Assembly: GCA_015485455.1 (NCBI GenBank)
Contig: WFTN01000147.1
Span: 1-10,236 of the forward strand
Length of the DNA: 10,236 nucleotides
From: Planctomycetota bacterium
Lineage (GTDB): Bacteria > Planctomycetota > GCA-002687715 > DRQF01
Direction of reading: 5' to 3'
Shown piece after piece: positions 5,482 to 10,236 of the stretch. The notes beneath the pieces are model-generated. The model was not told the DNA's origin. It searched no databases and saw nothing but the letters and a program-made list of their open reading frames with translations. The position numbers and the translations under genes are program-made. Position 1 is the first letter of the stretch. Each line of letters opens with the position of its first letter.

Positions 5482-8400
5482 ATGAACATTCGCGAGCATG
5501 TCCGAAATCGGATATTAGTGATGGATGGCGCCATGGGCACCATGATCCAAGGTTACGGTCTGTCAGAGTCGGACTATCGGGGAGAGCGATTTTCCGATCA
5601 TCCCCGTGACGTTAAGGGTAATAACGACATGCTCTCCTTGACTCGCCCGGATGTCATTGAAGAAATCCACCTGGCTTATCTGAAAGCCGGTGCTGACATC
5701 ATCGAGACGAATACCTTTAGTGGCACACGCATCGCTCAGGCTGACTACGGACTGGAAAGCGCTGCCTACGATATCAACAAGGCCTCGGCGGAAGTTGCCA
5801 AGAAAGCCTGTGATCGTTTGTCCACTCCAGAGCGCCCTCGTTGGGTAGCTGGTGCCTTGGGCCCCACCAACAAAACCTGCTCCATGTCTCCTGACGTGAA
5901 TAATCCAGGTTATCGAGATATCACCTATGACGCTTTGGCTGCAGCTTATGAAGAACAGGCGAAAGGACTCTTGGATGGTGGTTGCGATCTTCTCTTAGTC
6001 GAAACAGTTTTTGACACCTTGAACGCCAGAGCCGCTCTCTTCGCCATCACGGGTTTGTTCGAACAAGGATATCGTCGTGTTCCGGTCATGGTTTCAGGAA
6101 CCATCACGGATGCCAGTGGCAGAACCTTGTCTGGCCAAACGCCAGAGGCTTTTTGGAACTCTGTGAGTCATGCCAACTTGTTTGCGGTTGGGCTCAACTG
6201 TGCATTGGGCCCCGCCCAAATGAGGCCTCATATTGAAGAGATCTCCCGGGTATCCTCAACTTTGGTCAGTTGCTACCCCAATGCCGGCTTGCCCAACGCT
6301 TTCGGAGAATATGACGAAACTCCCGAGAGCGTTGCCCTGCACATTAAAGAATGGGCCGAAAGCGGACTCCTCAATATTGTTGGAGGTTGCTGCGGCACAA
6401 CACCGGATCACATTCGAGCCATCGCGGAGGCTGTAGCAGGGGTAACCCCCCGGTTGATTCCTGCTATCCCCAAAGTCATGGGGCTGAGCGGTCTGGAAGC
6501 GTTTAACGTCACCCCGGAGCTCAATTTTGTCAATGTTGGGGAACGTACTAATGTCTCTGGGTCCCGCAAGTTTGCCCGTTTGATTCGAGATGGGAGTCTT
6601 GAAGAGGCTTTGGAAATAGCCCGCCAGCAGGTGGAAGGGGGCGCCCAAGTGATCGACGTCAACATGGACGACGGAATGCTGGAAGCAGCGGAAGCCATGG
6701 TGACCTTTCTCAATCTTATTGCCAGCGAACCGGATATCTCCCGGGTGCCGATCATGATCGACTCTTCCAAGTGGTCTGTGATCGAACCGGGGCTGAAGTG
6801 TTTGCAGGGCCGAGGCATTGTCAACTCGATTTCATTGAAGGCTGGAGAAGCAGAGTTTGTTTCCCAAGCCAAAAAAATCTTGCGTTATGGCGCCGCTGTT
6901 GTGGTGATGGCTTTCGACGAAGAAGGGCAGGCCGCTGATCTGGCAAGGCGTCAAGAAATCTGCCAACGGAGCTATCGTATTCTGGTGGAGGACGTTGGCT
7001 TCCCCCCAGAGCTCATTATCTTCGACCCAAACATCTTGAGCGTTGCTACAGGCATCGAAGAGCACAATAACTACGCAGTCGATTTCATAAACGCCACCCG
7101 GTGGATCAAGGACAACCTCCCGGGCGCTTATGTCAGCGGCGGGGTGAGCAATATTTCTTTCTCGTTTCGTGGCAACAACTATGTACGAGAGGCCATGCAT
7201 TCGGCCTTCCTCTATCACGCCATCAAGGCGGGACTCGACATGGGCATTGTCAACGCCGGGCAAATTACGGTCTATGACGAAATCGAACCAGAGTTGCTTC
7301 GAAGAGTCGAAGATGTTCTGCTTAATCGCCGGGATGATGCAACCGAATGCCTCGTGACTTTCGCCGAAGAGTTGAAGGATAAGAGTGGGTCCCAAGGGCG
7401 GATGGTTGACCTTTCTTGGCGCGAGCAGAGCGTCACCAAGAGACTTGAGCACGCTTTGGTCAAAGGCATCGCAGAATTCGTTGTCGAAGACACAGAAGAG
7501 GCTCGCTTGGCCCTCGAACGTCCCATAGATGTGATTGAGGGCCCACTCATGGCAGGCATGAATGTGGTGGGGGACCTCTTTGGTGCTGGCAAAATGTTTC
7601 TACCGCAGGTGGTGAAAAGCGCCCGTGTGATGAAAAAAGCGGTAGCTCATCTCAACCCTTTTATCGAAGCCGAAAAATCTGGTGAAGGTCGGCAATCTGC
7701 TGGCAAGATCTTGATGGCGACGGTTAAGGGCGACGTTCATGATATTGGCAAGAATATTGTGAGTGTTGTACTGGGTTGCAATGATTTTGAAATCATCGAC
7801 ATGGGGGTCATGGTGCCAGCACAAAAGATCCTCGACCGTGCCATCGAAGAGAAAGTAGATATCATCGGCCTATCTGGGCTGATTACGCCTTCATTAGAGG
7901 AGATGGCTCATGTCGCTTCTGAAATGGAGCGCCAAGGAATCAAGATTCCACTGATGGTTGGGGGGGCGACCACTTCCAAGTTGCACACGGCGGTTAAAAT
8001 TGCTCCTCATTTTCATGGGGCGACGATCCACGTCCATGATGCATCACGAAGTGTGGGGGTTGCCACGGCTTTACAGAGCGAAGATTTGCGGGAAGACTTT
8101 TTGGGTTCCGTTAAGTCAGACTTTGAATCACTTCGAGCGAGTCACTCTCGAAGTGCAAAGAAATCGGAGCTCTTGCCATTGAAGGATGCTAGGGCGAACC
8201 GTTTTCTGCCGAAAGACTCGTGGCAAACCCAGCCACCGGTTCCTAAAAGTCTGGGGCGGCGAGTCTTGAGCGACGTGGATTTGACCGAACTCCTTCCTTT
8301 CTTTGATTGGACGCCCTTCTTTCAAACTTGGGAGCTTGCTGGGCGATATCCGTCAATCCTCGAAGACGAAACTGTTGGTGCACAAGCCAAGGAGTTGTTT

Positions 8401-9129
8401 CAGGATGCCCAGAAGTTGCTGGCAGACATTGTAGAAACGAAAGGGCTCAAGGCTAAGGCCGTTTTCACCTTGTTGCCAGCCAAGCCTGAAGGTGATGATG
8501 TCGTTTTGTCTTCCGATTTAGAGAGTGCGAGTGATGAATCGTTTCGCTTTTCCTACTTGCGCCAGCAAAAGAAGCGAAACGCAGGCCCCAATTATTGTCT
8601 TTCGGACTATCTTGCCCCTGTGGCTGACCACATGGGTCTCTTCGCCGCCAGCATCCATGGAGCTGACGAATTGGCTGCCACCTTTGAAGCCGACCATGAC
8701 GACTATCATAGCATCATGGTGAAAGCCTTGGCGGATCGATTCGCTGAAGCGTTGGCGGAATGGCTTCATCTTCAAGTTCGGCGGGAGTACTGGGGATATG
8801 AAAAATCTTGCGACGTATCCCAGGAGGAACTTCTTGATGAAAAGTATCATGGAATCAGGCCTGCTCCGGGCTATCCAGCATGCCCAGATCATAGCGCCAA
8901 ACGAACGATTTTTGATGTGTTGAAAGTCGAAGAATCCATCGGTTCTCGGTTGACGGAAAGTTTCGCCATCTACCCGGCATCCAGTGTGAGCGGTTTCTAC
9001 TTCGCCCATCCGGAAGCTCGATACTTTGGAGTGGGCAAGATTTCCCCTGAGCAAGTTGAGGACATAGCGCGCCGCCTTGGCCTGAGTAGGTCGGAAATGG
9101 AAGCCCGGCTACGTACGCTCATCTCTTAG
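5482..9129 (+). CDS. metH: Cobalamin-dependent methionine synthase, full length
   Basis: The 1215-residue protein (E. coli MetH is 1227) transfers a methyl group from 5-methyltetrahydrofolate through cobalamin to homocysteine. All four modules are present. The homocysteine domain (about 1-320) carries zinc ligands Cys240 in GLNCALGP and Cys303-Cys304 in GGCCGTT. The pterin-binding barrel (about 335-610) has [13 protein letters not shown] near 352-364. The cobalamin module (about 640-880) has D751-x-H753-x-x-G with lower-ligand His753, plus Ser798 and Ser804 in GLSGLITPS and the VHDASR segment near 851-856. The reactivation domain (about 915-1215) has DWTPFF (942-947) and the SAM-binding motif R1126-PAPGY1131-PACP. 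No key residue is missing. The start at 5482 fits the family's N-terminus; an earlier in-frame start at 5395 lies inside the upstream gene. No strong ribosome binding site is seen, so translation probably couples to the regulator gene one nucleotide upstream. Confidence 0.98.
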   Translation: MNIREHVRNRILVMDGAMGTMIQGYGLSESDYRGERFSDHPRDVKGNNDMLSLTRPDVIEEIHLAYLKAGADIIETNTFSGTRIAQADYGLESAAYDINKASAEVAKKACDRLSTPERPRWVAGALGPTNKTCSMSPDVNNPGYRDITYDALAAAYEEQAKGLLDGGCDLLLVETVFDTLNARAALFAITGLFEQGYRRVPVMVSGTITDASGRTLSGQTPEAFWNSVSHANLFAVGLNCALGPAQMRPHIEEISRVSSTLVSCYPNAGLPNAFGEYDETPESVALHIKEWAESGLLNIVGGCCGTTPDHIRAIAEAVAGVTPRLIPAIPKVMGLSGLEAFNVTPELNFVNVGERTNVSGSRKFARLIRDGSLEEALEIARQQVEGGAQVIDVNMDDGMLEAAEAMVTFLNLIASEPDISRVPIMIDSSKWSVIEPGLKCLQGRGIVNSISLKAGEAEFVSQAKKILRYGAAVVVMAFDEEGQAADLARRQEICQRSYRILVEDVGFPPELIIFDPNILSVATGIEEHNNYAVDFINATRWIKDNLPGAYVSGGVSNISFSFRGNNYVREAMHSAFLYHAIKAGLDMGIVNAGQITVYDEIEPELLRRVEDVLLNRRDDATECLVTFAEELKDKSGSQGRMVDLSWREQSVTKRLEHALVKGIAEFVVEDTEEARLALERPIDVIEGPLMAGMNVVGDLFGAGKMFLPQVVKSARVMKKAVAHLNPFIEAEKSGEGRQSAGKILMATVKGDVHDIGKNIVSVVLGCNDFEIIDMGVMVPAQKILDRAIEEKVDIIGLSGLITPSLEEMAHVASEMERQGIKIPLMVGGATTSKLHTAVKIAPHFHGATIHVHDASRSVGVATALQSEDLREDFLGSVKSDFESLRASHSRSAKKSELLPLKDARANRFLPKDSWQTQPPVPKSLGRRVLSDVDLTELLPFFDWTPFFQTWELAGRYPSILEDETVGAQAKELFQDAQKLLADIVETKGLKAKAVFTLLPAKPEGDDVVLSSDLESASDESFRFSYLRQQKKRNAGPNYCLSDYLAPVADHMGLFAASIHGADELAATFEADHDDYHSIMVKALADRFAEALAEWLHLQVRREYWGYEKSCDVSQEELLDEKYHGIRPAPGYPACPDHSAKRTIFDVLKVEESIGSRLTESFAIYPASSVSGFYFAHPEARYFGVGKISPEQVEDIARRLGLSRSEMEARLRTLIS

Positions 9130-9135
9130 GCAATC

Positions 9136-9157
9136 GTAGGGGCGAAGTGTTCCCTAT
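9136..9157. terminator. Weak hairpin between convergent genes, possible bidirectional terminator
   Basis: TAGGG (9137-9141) pairs with CCCTA (9152-9156), with one G-T wobble possible at each end and an eight-base loop, in the 53-nt gap between the metH stop and the stop of the minus-strand PilZ-like gene. A second, mutually exclusive pairing exists: GCGAAGT 9142-9148 with ACTTCGC 9185-9191. Neither has a T-tract, so the terminator call is tentative. Confidence 0.25.
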
Positions 9158-9182
9158 TCTCTACCTCCTTCTGGGCGTCCAG

Positions 9183-10236
9183 CTACTTCGCTCTCACTTT
9201 GTCTGTGGCAAATTCGCTGTGAAGTTCTTCGGCATTGCTGGCTGTAGCGTCCAGAGGTGTGGCATTGAGAACATTCACCAAGCGCCGCAAGAGTTGGAGT
9301 TCGGCGTCTTCTAAGTTAAAGAAACGCAAGCGAACAACTAAGTCTTGGTTTCCTGGATCAGGGGTTGGCTGAATCCAGGTTTCGACGATCTCAGCTTTCA
9401 CTAAGTACTCTTCGCCGTTGCCTCGAATCTGGAAAGGCATGTAAATGAAGATGGATTGCCCTTCTTGAAGAGTATGATCGGGATCAGCTATGCGTAGGCG
9501 GGCTCCCAAGGCACTGAGATCGACCAAATGACAGAGGCGAGAGCTGAAGATGAGCTTCTTGCGTTTCATCAAGTTGGCGATTGTGACTTTGTTTTCCCGT
9601 TGCTGTTTGGCCAAAAGGTGGTGAGTTGGTTTGTCTTTGCATTCGTGCTGCGATTTGACTTCCGCCAGCGCTGTCAACCGTTTGTCGAAGAGTAGGCAGG
9701 CCAGGGGCGTATTGATGCGGAATTCAAGCCGCTGGTATTCCACCTTGGCGGCAATACCGACACTAAAGGTCCAAAGTCTGCCATCGGCTGTCGTCTTGAG
9801 CGTTCGAGCGAAGATCGATTCGCATCCACCACTGCGATCTAAGTCAACATTTTTGTCGCCCAAACCCACCTCTTGAATCGTCGTTCGCACGAAGGGGACC
9901 ACATCGACGGCGTCTTGCCCCACTCGCCGGAGAAATCCTTCCATGACCAAGCGGCCTTTTTCGTTGCGAATTAAGACGGTTTCGGTTTGCACTAAGTTTT
10001 CGAGTCCGGTCAGAGGATGGCGAGATTCTGGGGAGATCCTGAGCCAGCATTCATGGACTAGGCGAGCCAAGGTCGACTCGTCGTTTTCTACCAATCGCTC
10101 CATTTCCGCCGCTATACGCTCTTTTGAATCGAACAAACGATTGGGGTTTTGGCGCAATTCTCTTGAAAGGTAGGGCCACCACTTGCCCAAACTCACTTTG
10201 TCCAAGCCGAAGCCGTCAATGCCAGCGATTCTCGAC
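9183..10236 (-). CDS. PilZ-like domain protein (5' partial, continues past the right edge)
   Basis: The minus-strand frame ends at 9183-9185 and stays open to the window edge. The only early start inside is a TTG at 10205 without a ribosome binding site, so the true start is probably outside. Counting from that TTG, 340 residues are visible. Residues about 1-190 have no motif I recognise; they mix a helical, charged first part with a probable beta-rich middle. Residues about 203-315 resemble a PilZ barrel: D229-L-S-A-L-G234 is the DxSxxG motif, followed by alternating strands ending in DLVVRLRFFNLEDAE. PilZ domains bind c-di-GMP and control motility, adhesion or polysaccharide export. The arginine motif RxxxR expected about 20-25 residues before DxSxxG is not clear; only QRENK (202-206) is there. 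c-di-GMP binding is thus uncertain. No signal peptide or membrane helix is seen in the visible part. The gene converges on metH and is unlikely to share its regulation. Confidence 0.65.
   Translation of the reverse strand, partial: SRIAGIDGFGLDKVSLGKWWPYLSRELRQNPNRLFDSKERIAAEMERLVENDESTLARLVHECWLRISPESRHPLTGLENLVQTETVLIRNEKGRLVMEGFLRRVGQDAVDVVPFVRTTIQEVGLGDKNVDLDRSGGCESIFARTLKTTADGRLWTFSVGIAAKVEYQRLEFRINTPLACLLFDKRLTALAEVKSQHECKDKPTHHLLAKQQRENKVTIANLMKRKKLIFSSRLCHLVDLSALGARLRIADPDHTLQEGQSIFIYMPFQIRGNGEEYLVKAEIVETWIQPTPDPGNQDLVVRLRFFNLEDAELQLLRRLVNVLNATPLDATASNAEELHSEFATDKVRAK

Noticed and set aside
6256..7592. Several minus-strand open frames of 106-206 residues inside metH
   Set aside because: They lie wholly within the conserved, full-length metH coding sequence and show no domain signature; they are reverse-strand shadows.

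Overview
The window reads as ordinary single-chromosome bacterial DNA of roughly 50% G+C, densely packed with genes, mostly on the + strand. Heme-c and CuA motifs, a polytopic Fe-S protein, a cobalamin-dependent methionine synthase preceded by an ArsR/methyltransferase fusion, and a PilZ-like protein together suggest a Gram-negative respiring bacterium, probably a proteobacterium or a nearby phylum. The sequence alone does not fix the genus. No tRNA, rRNA, CRISPR array, insertion sequence or phage gene was seen.

Region 1 (1-3050) is a tight redox operon. It begins with the C-terminal end of an unidentified membrane protein. A small ferritin-like/rubrerythrin-type diiron protein follows (start overlaps the previous gene), then a nine-helix membrane polyferredoxin of the NosR/NapH type (ATGA overlap), then a membrane-anchored CuA domain fused to a C-terminal cytochrome c domain (4-nt gap). 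The set looks like an electron-transfer module linking cytoplasmic or membrane Fe-S centres to periplasmic copper and heme. The terminal enzyme is not in the window. The most striking detail is that the CuA ligand loop of the last protein also spells a perfect CXXCH heme-attachment motif.

Region 2 (3051-4496) has a 288-nt gap with no convincing gene, then one gene that I read as a divergent relative of the GatZ/KbaZ family (tagatose-bisphosphate aldolase accessory subunit, TIM barrel). It has lost the family's GGDH motif.

Region 3 (4497-9129) is a two-gene methionine-cycle operon: an ArsR-type repressor fused to a SAM-dependent methyltransferase domain (SahR-like), then a complete four-module metH one nucleotide later. 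A good sigma-70-like promoter and a near-perfect 26-bp dyad lie in the 54-nt gap upstream. The dyad covers the -10 box and the start codon, which suggests autorepression and a nearly leaderless mRNA.

Region 4 (9130-10236) holds a convergent minus-strand gene with a C-terminal PilZ-like domain lacking a clear RxxxR c-di-GMP motif. Its 5' end runs off the right edge.
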